DNA of 15,241 nt. Origin: Bacteroidales bacterium UBA1219. GTDB lineage: Bacteria; Bacteroidota; Bacteroidia; Bacteroidales; P3. Under the pieces are notes generated by a model. It had not been told where the DNA came from and ran no database searches. It saw only the letters and a list, made by a program, of their open reading frames with translations. The translations under genes and the position numbers were made by a program. Numbering within the stretch: position 1 is the first letter of the stretch; every line of letters begins with the position of its first letter. The stretch spans positions 1-15,241 of the forward strand of contig DBXF01000044.1 of the NCBI GenBank assembly GCA_002309295.1. Reading direction: 5' to 3'. This document shows, piece after piece, positions 6,677 through 15,037 of the stretch.

Positions 6677-8815
6677 ATGAACAACAGACATATAAAACCG
6701 CTATTATTGCTTTTCTGCGTTGTACTGACGTTTTCCGTGCAGGCGCAACGCACTGTAACAGGCACTGTTACCGACTCCGCTACGGGCGAGACCATGGTGG
6801 GCGTTACCGTGCGTGTTTGCGAGCTGAAAGGCAAGGGCACCGTAACCGACGCATCGGGGTGCTATCGACTGCAACTGCCTGTGGGCAAGAGTTTTACATT
6901 GGAAGTGTCGTATGTCGGTTATGAGCCTAAGAAGAAAAGCCTTTCGGCAAACGAGAAAGGGACGGTGGATTTTGTTATCCGTCAGAAAACCAGTCTGTTG
7001 GATATGGTGGTGGTGACGGGCACCCGCACCCCTAAGTTGCTCAAAGACGCCCCCATCGTCACCCGCGTAATCACCCACGAGGCGATAGAGATGCAGGACG
7101 CCACCGACATCCGCGATGTGCTGCAGACCGAGATGCCGGGGGTGGAGTTCAGTTATTCGATGGGGCAGCAAGTGGTTAATATACAAGGTTTTGGTGGCAA
7201 TTCGGTACTGTTTTTGGTGGATGGAGAGCGTTTGGCTGGCGAGTCGGTGTTCGGCAACCTCGACTACAGTCGCCTGAACATGGACAACGTGGAGCGTGTG
7301 GAGATAGTGAAAGGCGCCGCCTCGTCGTTGTACGGCTCCGACGCCGTGGGCGGGGTGGTCAATATCATAACCCGCAACTCCGACGACCGCTGGAACCTGA
7401 ACCTCAACACCCGCTATGCCTCGCACAACGAGCAACGCCACGGCGGTACGCTGGGTTTCAAGGCCGGAGGGCTGAGCAGCATCACCAACGTGCAGTACAA
7501 CTCGGCGGATGCCATCGCTTTCAGCAACGACGGCGATTTCGGCAGTCTGGCGGCGCACCACTCGTGGAATTTTAAGGAGAAACTGACCTACGACATCGCC
7601 AACAGGCTGAAAATCACCGCCAAGGGAGGCTATTTCTTCCGCGAGAGGGAGTCGCAGCCGATGGCCAACGAGCGTTACCGCGATTTCTGCGGCGGCGTTA
7701 CGGCCGATTATAACATCGACAGCAACAACAGCCTTTCGGCCGCCTACAATTTCGACCAGTACGACAAAAGCGACTACAACCTGACAAGTCTGCTCGACGT
7801 GCGCGACTACAGCAACGTGCAGAACTCGGTGCGGACGCTCTACAACCACACTTTTTCCGGCAAGGACATCCTCACCCTCGGCGGCGACTACCTGCACGAC
7901 TACCTGATGACCTACCAGTTTGCCGACAACGGTGCCAAATTCCAGCACACCGCCGACGTTTTCGCCCAGTACGACTGGAATCCCACCAAGAAACTCAACG
8001 TCATTGGAGGCCTGCGCTACGACTACTATTCCGACGCAGGCATGCACAGCCTTTCGCCCAAGCTGGGGATGATGTACAAATTCAAACACAGCTCGTTGCG
8101 GGCCTCGTACGCCAAAGGGTTTCGTGCGCCGAAACTGAAGGAGATGTATATGAATTTCGACATGGCTAGCATCTTTATGATTTACGGCAATCCCGACCTG
8201 AAGCCCGAAAAGAGTCACAATTTCACCCTTGCCGCGGAATACACCAAAAACAGCTACAACCTTACGGTGATGGGTTTCTACAACAACGTTACTGACCGTA
8301 TTGCCACCGCATGGGACCGCGAGGTGCAGGGTCAGGTGTATGTAAATATGTCGCCTTTGCAGATTGCCGGCATCGACGCAAGTGCCTCGGCGCGATGGAG
8401 TTGCGGATTGGGTGTGAGGCTGTCGTACGTCTATACCTACGAGCATATCGAGAAAGGGCAGCCGGAGCTGTCGTCGACACGTCCGCACACAGCCACCGTG
8501 CGGGTGGAATATGGCAAAAAATGGCGCAAATACGGTTTCAACATCGCCTTGAACGGACGCATACTCAGCGCCGTTACCTGCGACGAATATACCTCGATGA
8601 CCGACTACACGCAGACGGAGAAAGCCACCTACCCCGGCTACACCATCTGGAAACTGACGCTTTCGCAGAAGATTGCCAAAGCCATAACCCTCAACACCGC
8701 CATCGACAACCTTTTCAACTACGTGCCCGAATATTATTACAGCAACTCGCCCGCCACCACGGGAACCACCTTCTCTGTGGGTCTTTCGGTGGATATGGAG
8801 AGACTGTTTAGATAA
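6677..8815 (+). CDS. hmuR: HmuR-like TonB-dependent heme receptor
   Basis: The 712-residue product has a signal peptide (cleavage after Ala23, motif VQA), then a carboxypeptidase-regulatory-like beta domain at about 25-105, typical of Bacteroidota TonB-dependent receptors. A TonB-box-like DMVVVTGTR follows at 109-117, then a plug with VLFLVDGERL and VERVEIVKGAASSLYGSDAVGGVVNI signatures to about 235, and a beta barrel ending in ERLFR. Heme-receptor signatures FRAP (482-485) and NPDL (505-508) are both present. It should bind heme or hemoproteins at the surface and move heme into the periplasm, using TonB-ExbB-ExbD energy. The assignment to hmuR rests on these motifs and on the hmuSTUV genes directly downstream. 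The histidine reported between the two motifs in Porphyromonas gingivalis HmuR is absent. No hmuY gene precedes it in the 71-base gap after ccsBA. Confidence 0.87.
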   Translation: MNNRHIKPLLLLFCVVLTFSVQAQRTVTGTVTDSATGETMVGVTVRVCELKGKGTVTDASGCYRLQLPVGKSFTLEVSYVGYEPKKKSLSANEKGTVDFVIRQKTSLLDMVVVTGTRTPKLLKDAPIVTRVITHEAIEMQDATDIRDVLQTEMPGVEFSYSMGQQVVNIQGFGGNSVLFLVDGERLAGESVFGNLDYSRLNMDNVERVEIVKGAASSLYGSDAVGGVVNIITRNSDDRWNLNLNTRYASHNEQRHGGTLGFKAGGLSSITNVQYNSADAIAFSNDGDFGSLAAHHSWNFKEKLTYDIANRLKITAKGGYFFRERESQPMANERYRDFCGGVTADYNIDSNNSLSAAYNFDQYDKSDYNLTSLLDVRDYSNVQNSVRTLYNHTFSGKDILTLGGDYLHDYLMTYQFADNGAKFQHTADVFAQYDWNPTKKLNVIGGLRYDYYSDAGMHSLSPKLGMMYKFKHSSLRASYAKGFRAPKLKEMYMNFDMASIFMIYGNPDLKPEKSHNFTLAAEYTKNSYNLTVMGFYNNVTDRIATAWDREVQGQVYVNMSPLQIAGIDASASARWSCGLGVRLSYVYTYEHIEKGQPELSSTRPHTATVRVEYGKKWRKYGFNIALNGRILSAVTCDEYTSMTDYTQTEKATYPGYTIWKLTLSQKIAKAITLNTAIDNLFNYVPEYYYSNSPATTGTTFSVGLSVDMERLFR

Positions 8816-8834
8816 AAACAAAATTCAAAACAAA

Positions 8835-11800
8835 ATGACAAAACGTAAAAAGATAATTCTCATTTCGGTAGCTGCGGCGATAGCTCTGGTTGCCGCCATA
8901 ATTATTTGGAACACCAAGTTCAGCGCCACGCGCATAGCCTTTGTCAACTATCAGGTGACCACCCTCGGGCAGATTGCCAAAAGCAACCACAACTCGTTTG
9001 TCAAAATCAGCGAAGTGTCGTTGGACGAACTCGACCAGCTCGACCGTTACGACATGGTTTTCATCTACGGCATGGGTCTGCGCATCACCGCCGAACAGCG
9101 CCAACAGATTGAGGATGCGGCAATTACCGTTCCGGTGCTGACCACCGCCGCCACAAGTCCCGAAAATATGATTGTTTCGGTCGACTCCCTTACCGAGGAC
9201 ACCCTTTCGCAGTACCTTAGTGCCGGCGGACGCCGCAACTACGCCAGCCTGCTCAACTACGTGCGTACCAACATCGACTGCAAGGTGATTTCCAAAGGCG
9301 AGATATACCCCGTGGCCAAGGCTTCGCGCCTGCTGCTTTACCACGCCGACCCCAAAAATCCCGACGACGAGGATCTGGAGTTCGCCTCCGTTGCCGAATA
9401 CAACAAATTTCTGAAAGACAATGGTTTGTACAAGCCTTCCGCCCCGAGCATAGTGCTCACCGGACAGATGGGCGAGCCCGCCGACCTTGTTCGGAAACTC
9501 GAAGAAACGGGCAACAACGTGTATCCCGTGCGGAATATCAACACATTCATAGCTGCGGGCCACGCCGACAGTGTGCGTCCGTCGGCAATGATAAATATGG
9601 CTCACGGTAGGATGGGGGATATGGTTGTCAAATATCTCGAAACCAATAATATACCGCTATTCCTTACTTTATATGTGCCGCAGCTTACCGAGCAGTGGCA
9701 GGCCGACAAGATGGGCATGAGTGGCGGATTCCTCTCGCAGAGCGTTGTGGTGCCCGAAATCGACGGTGCCATACGGCCTTACGTGCTTTTCGCCCACCGC
9801 CTTACCGACGACGGCCTGCAGGAGGTTTACGCCATCCCCGAAAGGCTCAACGGTTTTGTGCAGACGGTGAACAACTATATCGCGCTGAAACACAAGTCTA
9901 ACAGCGACAAAAAGGTCGTCATTTTCTACTACAAGGGTGCGGGGCAGAACTCCCTCACCGCCTCCGGTATGGACGTGCTGCCCTCGTTGCACAACCTGCT
10001 GTTGCGGCTCAAGGCCGAAGGCTATCGTGTTGACAATCTGCCCGCTACGCCCGACGAGCTGGGCAAGATGATACAGCGTCAGGGGGCGGTGCTAGGCACC
10101 TACGCCGAGGGCGCTTTTGACGATTTTTTGAAAAATGGCAATCCGCAACTTGTTGACAAACAGCAGTATGAGAAATGGATAAAACTTTCGATGAGCGACG
10201 CTGTTTACAAGGAGGTGGTTGCCGTCAACGGCGAATTTCCGGGCAGCTATATGGTCAGTGGCGACGGCCGTCTGGCGGTGGCGCGGTTGCAGTTCGGCAA
10301 TGTGGTGCTGATGCCCCAGCCTATGGCGGGCGTGGGCGACAACGCTTTCAAGATTGTTCACGGCACCGAAACGGCTCCGCCGCATACCTACATCGCCGCC
10401 TATCTGTGGGCCCGTCACGGTTTCGGTGCCGACGCTATGATACATTTCGGCACCCACGGCAGCCTCGAGTTCACGCCCCGCAAGCAGGTGGCACTCTCGT
10501 CCGACGACTGGCCCGACATCCTTGTCGGAACCACGCCGCATATCTACATCTACACCATCGGCAACGTGGGCGAGAGCCTTATCGCCAAACGCCGTTCCTA
10601 CGCCACTTTGGTGTCGTACCTCACCGCACCTTTCAGCGAAAGCGACGTGCGTGGACAGTACCGCGAGCTGTCGGAGGCTGTAAAGGCCTATTACCACACT
10701 TTGGAATCGGGCAACGAAAAACAACAGCAGCAGTCTTCGCTGAAAGTCAAGCAGATAGCTGTAAAGATGGGCATCCACCGCAACCTCGAGCTCGACAGCA
10801 ACCTTGCCACACCTTATTCCGAATACGACATCACACGTATTGACAATTTTGCCGAAGAGCTTGCAAACGAGAAGATTACGGGACGTTCCTACACCATGGG
10901 CGTGCCTTATTCCGACAAGGAGATTTCGAGCAGCGTTTACGCCATGACCACCGACCCCATCGCCTACAGCCTGCTGGCGTTGGACAAACAGCGTGGTCGC
11001 GTCGCCGCCGATTTCGAGAAACATAAATCGCAGTTCACAGCCCGTTATCTGAATCCCGCCCGTAGTGTGGTGTCGCAGCTGATAGGCTCCAACGCCGAGG
11101 TGTCGGACGCCCAGATTTGCAAAATTGCGGGGATCTCCGCCGAGGAGCTTGCCAAAGCCCGCGAGATTGCCGACGCCACCGCTCCCAAGGACCTTCTGGC
11201 TATGATGATGGCGATGGCGCAATCTTCTGAAAATGATAGCAATATGACAATGCCGATGCCCAAGCGTGCGGCGACAGGCGCGACCTCTTCCGGTCGTCCG
11301 GCCAACCATCCGCACACAAAACCTGCAGGGATGAGCAACAAGACCGCCTTGAAACTGGCCAAGTTTATGGGCGCAAGTCCCGAATCGTTGCGCAAGATGG
11401 AGGCAGCTATGAACGGCAGGCCTGTCGACGACGGCAAAAACCGGCAGTTGTCGGGGATGCCGCCTGCAATGGCTTCGATGATGGGCGGCAAGGAATACTC
11501 CAAGGAGGAGATTGCCCTCTCGCAGGCTATTATGGAGGTGGAACGCACGGTGAAAAACGTGGCCAACTACAGGAATCTGCTCCGGCAGTGTCCCGAATAC
11601 GAGCTTCAGTCGGTGGTCAACGCCCTCAACGGCGGTTTTGTGGCGCCTTCGCCCGGCGGCGACCCCATAGTGAATCCCAACACACTGCCCACAGGCCGCA
11701 ACCTCTACGGCATCAACGCCGAAAACACACCATCGGAGGCGGCTTGGGAGAAAGGCAAGATGCTCGCCGACCAGACCATCGAGAACTACAAACACCGTCA

Positions 11801-13193
11801 CAACGACAGCGTTCCCCGCAAGGTGAGCTACACCCTTTGGAGCGGCGAGTTTATCGAGACCGAGGGCGCTACCATCGCACAGGTTCTGTATATGCTTGGC
11901 GTGGAGCCTGTTAGGGATGCTTTCGGACGTGTTACCGACCTGCGTCTGATTCCCTCGCAGGAGTTGGGCCGTCCGCGTATCGACGTGGTGGTGCAGACCA
12001 GCGGCCAGCTCCGCGACTTGGCCAGCTCGCGGCTGTTTCTGATAAACCGTGCCGTGGCAATGGCGGCCGAAGCCAAAGGCGATAAATACGAGAACTACGT
12101 GCGCAGCGGTGTGGTGGATGCCGAGAAAGTGCTTACCAACAAAGGCCTTTCGCCCAAGGAGGCGCGCGAGATTTCGCTCTACCGCGTTTTCGGCGGCGTG
12201 AATGGCGGCTATGGCACCGGCATTCAGGGAATGGTGATGGCCGGCGACAAATGGGAGAAAGAGCAGGAAATAGCCGAGACATACGTCAACAATATGGGTG
12301 CTTTCTACGGCGACGAGCAACATTGGGAAAACGTTACCCAATATGCTTTCGAGGCGGCGCTTGCCAACACCGACGCCGTGGTGCAGCCCCGACAGAGCAA
12401 CACTTGGGGTGCCCTCAGCCTCGACCACGTGTACGAGTTTATGGGCGGCCTCAACCTCGCTGTTCGCAACGTTACCGGCAAGGACCCCGACGCCTACCTC
12501 AGCGACTACCGCAACCGTAACAATTTCCGTATGCAGGAGGTGAAAGAGGCCATCGGCGTGGAAAGCCGCACCACCATTTTCAACCCTAAATTTATCTCCG
12601 AAAAGATGAAAGGCGGTGCCAGCGAAGCCAACGAGTTTGCCGAGATTATACAAAATACCTACGGCTGGAACGTGATGAAACCCAATGCGATAGACAACGA
12701 GATGTGGGACGAGGTTTACAACGTTTACGTAAAGGATAAATTCAACCTCGGGGTGCAGGGCTATTTCGAGAACACCAACCCGGCCGCCCTCGAGGAGATG
12801 ACCGCCGTGATGATGGAGACCGCCCGCAAAGGGATGTGGCAGGCGTCCGACCAGCAGCTCAACGACATCGCCAAACTGCACACTGATTTGGTGAACAAAT
12901 ACAAACCCTCGTGCAGCGGCTTTGTTTGCGACAACGCCAAACTGCAACAGTTCATCGCACAGAAGGTGGACAAGTCCGTGGCTCAGCAGTATAGTCAGAA
13001 TATCAGGGAGATACGTGAAATCGCCACCGCCGACAACAAAGGCATGGTGATGAAAAAAGAGCAGCTGAACGACGACAGCTCCACCACCCGCCATTTTGTT
13101 AGCAACCTGCTTGTGGGAGTGGGCGTTGCCGTGGCCATAGTGCTGATGATTCTGGTGGTCCGCAAACGTCGCAAAAACATGGATGATTTATAA
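8835..13193 (+). CDS. hmuS: HmuS, membrane-anchored CobN-like chelatase (putative heme dechelatase)
   Basis: The 1452-residue protein belongs to the CobN/magnesium chelatase H family. The family signature GTHGSLEF begins at 539, followed by DDWPDILVGTTPHIYIY and the AKRR block. Its basic N-terminus precedes a helix at about 7-25; a second helix at about 1424-1442 is followed by RKRRKN. By the positive-inside rule the whole chelatase body is periplasmic, unlike cytoplasmic CobN. No CobS, CobT or cobalamin genes are nearby, so cobalt insertion is unlikely. HmuS proteins in heme-uptake loci are proposed, and from memory recently reported in Bacteroides, to remove iron from heme; I could not verify this here. 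Residues 790-835 form a methionine-rich low-complexity insert, and Cys1360 and Cys1365 form a Cx4C pair. The gene starts 19 bases after hmuR, so the two are probably co-transcribed. Confidence 0.88.
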   Translation: MTKRKKIILISVAAAIALVAAIIIWNTKFSATRIAFVNYQVTTLGQIAKSNHNSFVKISEVSLDELDQLDRYDMVFIYGMGLRITAEQRQQIEDAAITVPVLTTAATSPENMIVSVDSLTEDTLSQYLSAGGRRNYASLLNYVRTNIDCKVISKGEIYPVAKASRLLLYHADPKNPDDEDLEFASVAEYNKFLKDNGLYKPSAPSIVLTGQMGEPADLVRKLEETGNNVYPVRNINTFIAAGHADSVRPSAMINMAHGRMGDMVVKYLETNNIPLFLTLYVPQLTEQWQADKMGMSGGFLSQSVVVPEIDGAIRPYVLFAHRLTDDGLQEVYAIPERLNGFVQTVNNYIALKHKSNSDKKVVIFYYKGAGQNSLTASGMDVLPSLHNLLLRLKAEGYRVDNLPATPDELGKMIQRQGAVLGTYAEGAFDDFLKNGNPQLVDKQQYEKWIKLSMSDAVYKEVVAVNGEFPGSYMVSGDGRLAVARLQFGNVVLMPQPMAGVGDNAFKIVHGTETAPPHTYIAAYLWARHGFGADAMIHFGTHGSLEFTPRKQVALSSDDWPDILVGTTPHIYIYTIGNVGESLIAKRRSYATLVSYLTAPFSESDVRGQYRELSEAVKAYYHTLESGNEKQQQQSSLKVKQIAVKMGIHRNLELDSNLATPYSEYDITRIDNFAEELANEKITGRSYTMGVPYSDKEISSSVYAMTTDPIAYSLLALDKQRGRVAADFEKHKSQFTARYLNPARSVVSQLIGSNAEVSDAQICKIAGISAEELAKAREIADATAPKDLLAMMMAMAQSSENDSNMTMPMPKRAATGATSSGRPANHPHTKPAGMSNKTALKLAKFMGASPESLRKMEAAMNGRPVDDGKNRQLSGMPPAMASMMGGKEYSKEEIALSQAIMEVERTVKNVANYRNLLRQCPEYELQSVVNALNGGFVAPSPGGDPIVNPNTLPTGRNLYGINAENTPSEAAWEKGKMLADQTIENYKHRHNDSVPRKVSYTLWSGEFIETEGATIAQVLYMLGVEPVRDAFGRVTDLRLIPSQELGRPRIDVVVQTSGQLRDLASSRLFLINRAVAMAAEAKGDKYENYVRSGVVDAEKVLTNKGLSPKEAREISLYRVFGGVNGGYGTGIQGMVMAGDKWEKEQEIAETYVNNMGAFYGDEQHWENVTQYAFEAALANTDAVVQPRQSNTWGALSLDHVYEFMGGLNLAVRNVTGKDPDAYLSDYRNRNNFRMQEVKEAIGVESRTTIFNPKFISEKMKGGASEANEFAEIIQNTYGWNVMKPNAIDNEMWDEVYNVYVKDKFNLGVQGYFENTNPAALEEMTAVMMETARKGMWQASDQQLNDIAKLHTDLVNKYKPSCSGFVCDNAKLQQFIAQKVDKSVAQQYSQNIREIREIATADNKGMVMKKEQLNDDSSTTRHFVSNLLVGVGVAVAIVLMILVVRKRRKNMDDL

Positions 13194-13211
13194 TAATTAG
13201 TCTTATCCGCA

Positions 13212-13227
13212 ATCATGCTTACATGAT
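13212..13227. other. Short hairpin in the hmuS-hmuT gap
   Basis: ATCATG and CATGAT form a perfect 6-bp stem with a CTTA tetraloop. There is no T-run after it, so it is not an intrinsic terminator. It lies in the only sizeable gap (121 bases) inside the hmu operon and could mark an RNA processing or stability site. Chance occurrence is possible. Confidence 0.25.
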
Positions 13228-13241
13228 AATTCACAAAATCA

Positions 13242-13268
13242 ATCTGTTAGATCCGTACAATCCGTGGT
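13242..13268. repeat. Three 9-base tandem units in the hmuS-hmuT gap
   Basis: ATCTGTTAG, ATCCGTACA and ATCCGTGGT follow each other with a strict 9-base period. The shared core is ATCYGT. They may be part of a dispersed intergenic repeat, because similar ATCCGT-rich phrases are familiar between genes in Bacteroidota, but no other copy of this exact unit is in the window. Confidence 0.45.
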
Positions 13269-13314
13269 CAACAGAAATAATTAGAAGTCTTATATGGAAT
13301 AAAACAGAAAGACG

Positions 13315-14013
13315 ATGCAAACTCTTGTCCTTTTGCTGATGATAGTCATCGGTTTCAACTTTGTGCTGAAACAGAGTTTCCGCGGTATGTTGTATGTGGC
13401 CGTGCTGGCGTTGCTGTCGGCGGGATTTGTGGCCTTGCTGTGGCCTGTGGCAATAGAGCAGTCGAAGATGCAGATCGCCCAGTGGCTCGCCAGTCCCGAC
13501 CTGATGCTCGACACCTCGGTGATACTTACCGTGGATGTGGCGTTGCAGATGTGGTTTTGCATACTATGCGCCGACCGCCTGAACAACGTTGCGGAAAGCC
13601 GTTCCCGCAAGGTGCTGATGGCGGTGCTCGCGGTTTTCCCCGGACTGCTCTTTTTCGGGGTGCTGTTCAGCCTGCTGGTGGCAGTGATGTTCTCCTTCCC
13701 CGGCACCTCGTTCGCACTGTTGGGATACGGTTTCGCTGCCGTGGTGCTGCTGTGTATCCCTCTGACAGTGTGGCTGATAAAAAAACTCCTGCCCGAAGAG
13801 AGCATCCGTCTCGAGCTGCTGTTCCTCTCTAACGCCCTCGCCGCGATACTCGGCGTGGTGGCAACGGTGAACGGTCGTACTGCCGCCGAGGCGGTGGGCG
13901 ACGTAAACTGGAAAGCCTTTGTGGCAATGGTGGCCATGCTGCTGGCAGGAACGGCGGCGGGCTATGGGTTAAGAAAAATAATTTTTAAACGTAAATATTT
14001 AAACAACAACTGA
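13315..14013 (+). CDS. hmuT: HmuT-like polytopic membrane protein
   Basis: The 232-residue protein is almost entirely hydrophobic, with about seven predicted membrane segments near residues 2-18, 25-45, 66-85, 101-125, 131-155, 168-186 and 200-218, and a basic tail (KRKYLNNN). I see no catalytic motif. The name rests on its position between hmuS and the ExbB-like hmuU, which matches the hmuSTU order of Porphyromonas and Bacteroides heme loci. It is not the ABC-type heme-binding protein that is also called HmuT in proteobacteria. Within the complex it may dock HmuS to the HmuU/HmuV proton channel or carry a product across the inner membrane; this is inference. It is separated from hmuS by 121 bases but from hmuU by only 2, so it belongs to the hmuTUV translation unit. 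Confidence 0.7.
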   Translation: MQTLVLLLMIVIGFNFVLKQSFRGMLYVAVLALLSAGFVALLWPVAIEQSKMQIAQWLASPDLMLDTSVILTVDVALQMWFCILCADRLNNVAESRSRKVLMAVLAVFPGLLFFGVLFSLLVAVMFSFPGTSFALLGYGFAAVVLLCIPLTVWLIKKLLPEESIRLELLFLSNALAAILGVVATVNGRTAAEAVGDVNWKAFVAMVAMLLAGTAAGYGLRKIIFKRKYLNNN

Positions 14014-14015
14014 TT

Positions 14016-14636
14016 ATGCAATACATTTCGAGTATCCTCTATTGGATTTCTACCGGACTTCTGGTGCCGGTCATCGTCCTGCTGATTTACTTTTTCCTGC
14101 GCGCCTTGGTGCTTGTGGGCAGCTTTTTCGGACAATATCTCGACCTTCGCAAGACGGAACGTTTTATGAAACAGGAATTTAAGACGTTGAACGGCAGCAA
14201 TTTGCCCTCGTTTATGGAACGTTTGCCAAAAAAAAGCCGCTCGCTGCTGGTGGTGTATCTGCGGCAGGTGTGGGAAAACCGCGGCAACCACGCTTTGGTG
14301 GAGAAACTGGTGGGCGATTTCGAGATTGCCGCCGACAAGGACCTTGCCATCTCCAAAACCCTCACCAAAATGGGTCCCATGCTCGGACTGATGGGCACTT
14401 TGATACCTATGGGTCCCGCCCTTGTGGGACTGGCCTCGGGCGACATCGCGTCGATGGCGTACAATATGCAGGTGGCTTTCGCTACCACCGTGGTGGGACT
14501 GTTCAGCAGTGCCATCGGTTTCGCCACCTTGCAGATAAAACAACGCTGGTACGTGCAGGACCTCAACAATTTGGAATATTTCGCACAACTCACCAAACAA
14601 AATCCCCAAAACGATGAGACGACGACTGCTGCATAA
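14016..14636 (+). CDS. hmuU: HmuU, MotA/TolQ/ExbB-family proton-channel protein
   Basis: This 206-residue inner-membrane protein has the ExbB/TolQ/MotA layout: one long helix at about 8-38, a cytoplasmic domain to about 117, then two helices. The family core GPMLGLMGTLIPMG lies at 120-133 and the last helix block AFATTVVGLFSSAIGFA at 154-170. Thr128 and Thr157/158 fall where ExbB has its conserved pore threonines. It should form an oligomeric ring that conducts protons together with an ExbD-like partner, here HmuV. Because it sits with hmuS rather than with tonB, its likely job is to energise HmuS or HmuT, not the outer-membrane receptor; this is inference from context. It starts 2 bases after hmuT and overlaps hmuV by 23 bases, which suggests tight translational coupling of the subunits. 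Confidence 0.87.
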   Translation: MQYISSILYWISTGLLVPVIVLLIYFFLRALVLVGSFFGQYLDLRKTERFMKQEFKTLNGSNLPSFMERLPKKSRSLLVVYLRQVWENRGNHALVEKLVGDFEIAADKDLAISKTLTKMGPMLGLMGTLIPMGPALVGLASGDIASMAYNMQVAFATTVVGLFSSAIGFATLQIKQRWYVQDLNNLEYFAQLTKQNPQNDETTTAA

Positions 14637-14940
14637 CTCCGACGACAACGACCCCATGAACGTGGTTAGCAACCTCTTCGACGTGGCCATGGTCTTTGCC
14701 GTGGCGCTGATGGTGGCGCTCGTTACAAGGTTCAATATGACCGAGATGTTCTCCGAAGAGGATTTCACCATTGTGAAAAATCCCGGCAAGGAGAATATGG
14801 AAATCATCACCAAAGAGGGGCAGAAGATTAACCGCTACACCCCCGACGAGAATCAGGACGCCGCCTCCGGCAACCGCGGCCGCCGTGTGGGCATTGCATA
14901 CGAGCTGGAAAACGGCGAGATTATCTACGTGCCGGAATAG
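14614..14940 (+). CDS. hmuV: HmuV, DUF2149 family, ExbD-like stator partner
   Basis: The 108-residue product starts with a basic, then acidic segment (MRRRLLHNSDDNDPM) and one membrane helix at about 21-40, beginning NLFDVAMVF. Asp23 at the start of the helix is placed like the essential proton-carrying Asp25 of E. coli ExbD. A short periplasmic domain follows, ending in GEIIYVPE. The DPM...NLFD pattern fits DUF2149, a family found beside ExbB-like and CobN-like genes. It probably forms the proton path with HmuU and passes force to HmuS or HmuT on the periplasmic side. The start at 14614 lies inside hmuU; a later ATG at 14656 would remove the basic N-terminus needed for orientation, so the earlier start is preferred. 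It is not the ABC ATPase that carries the name HmuV in proteobacteria. Confidence 0.82.
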   Translation: MRRRLLHNSDDNDPMNVVSNLFDVAMVFAVALMVALVTRFNMTEMFSEEDFTIVKNPGKENMEIITKEGQKINRYTPDENQDAASGNRGRRVGIAYELENGEIIYVPE

Positions 14941-14968
14941 CACAACTTTTGACAGGATACACAAAATC

Positions 14969-15004
14969 AAAAAAAAGCGGAACCCGCCAGGATTCCGCTT
15001 TTTT
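14969..15004. terminator. Strong bidirectional intrinsic terminator
   Basis: AAAAAAGCGGAA (14971-14982) pairs perfectly with TTCCGCTTTTTT (14993-15004), a 12-bp stem around a 10-base loop. T6 ends the stem on the + strand; A8 (14969-14976) gives a T8 run on the minus strand. It lies 29 bases after the hmuV stop codon and downstream of the minus-strand tRNA genes, so it can end transcription from both sides. Confidence 0.92.
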
Positions 15005-15037
15005 AAATTCAAAATCAATCAAATTCCTGCATTAACT

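Noticed and set aside
6704..8821. A 705-codon minus-strand frame opposite hmuR
   Set aside because: It mirrors the receptor gene almost exactly, is rich in His/Val as expected from reverse-complemented codons, and shows no signal peptide or motif.
10092..13094. A 1000-codon open frame on the minus strand inside hmuS
   Set aside because: It lies wholly opposite a gene with clear CobN motifs and has no recognisable domain. Long antisense frames arise from the strong codon bias of this DNA.
8835..13193. A true cobaltochelatase CobN for vitamin B12 synthesis
   Set aside because: There are no cobS, cobT or other cobalamin genes, the protein has membrane anchors at both ends, and it lies in an hmu operon; a heme-related role fits better.
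13224..13230. TGATAAT as a Fur half-site
   Set aside because: Only one half matches; the bases that follow do not complete the ATTATCA half.
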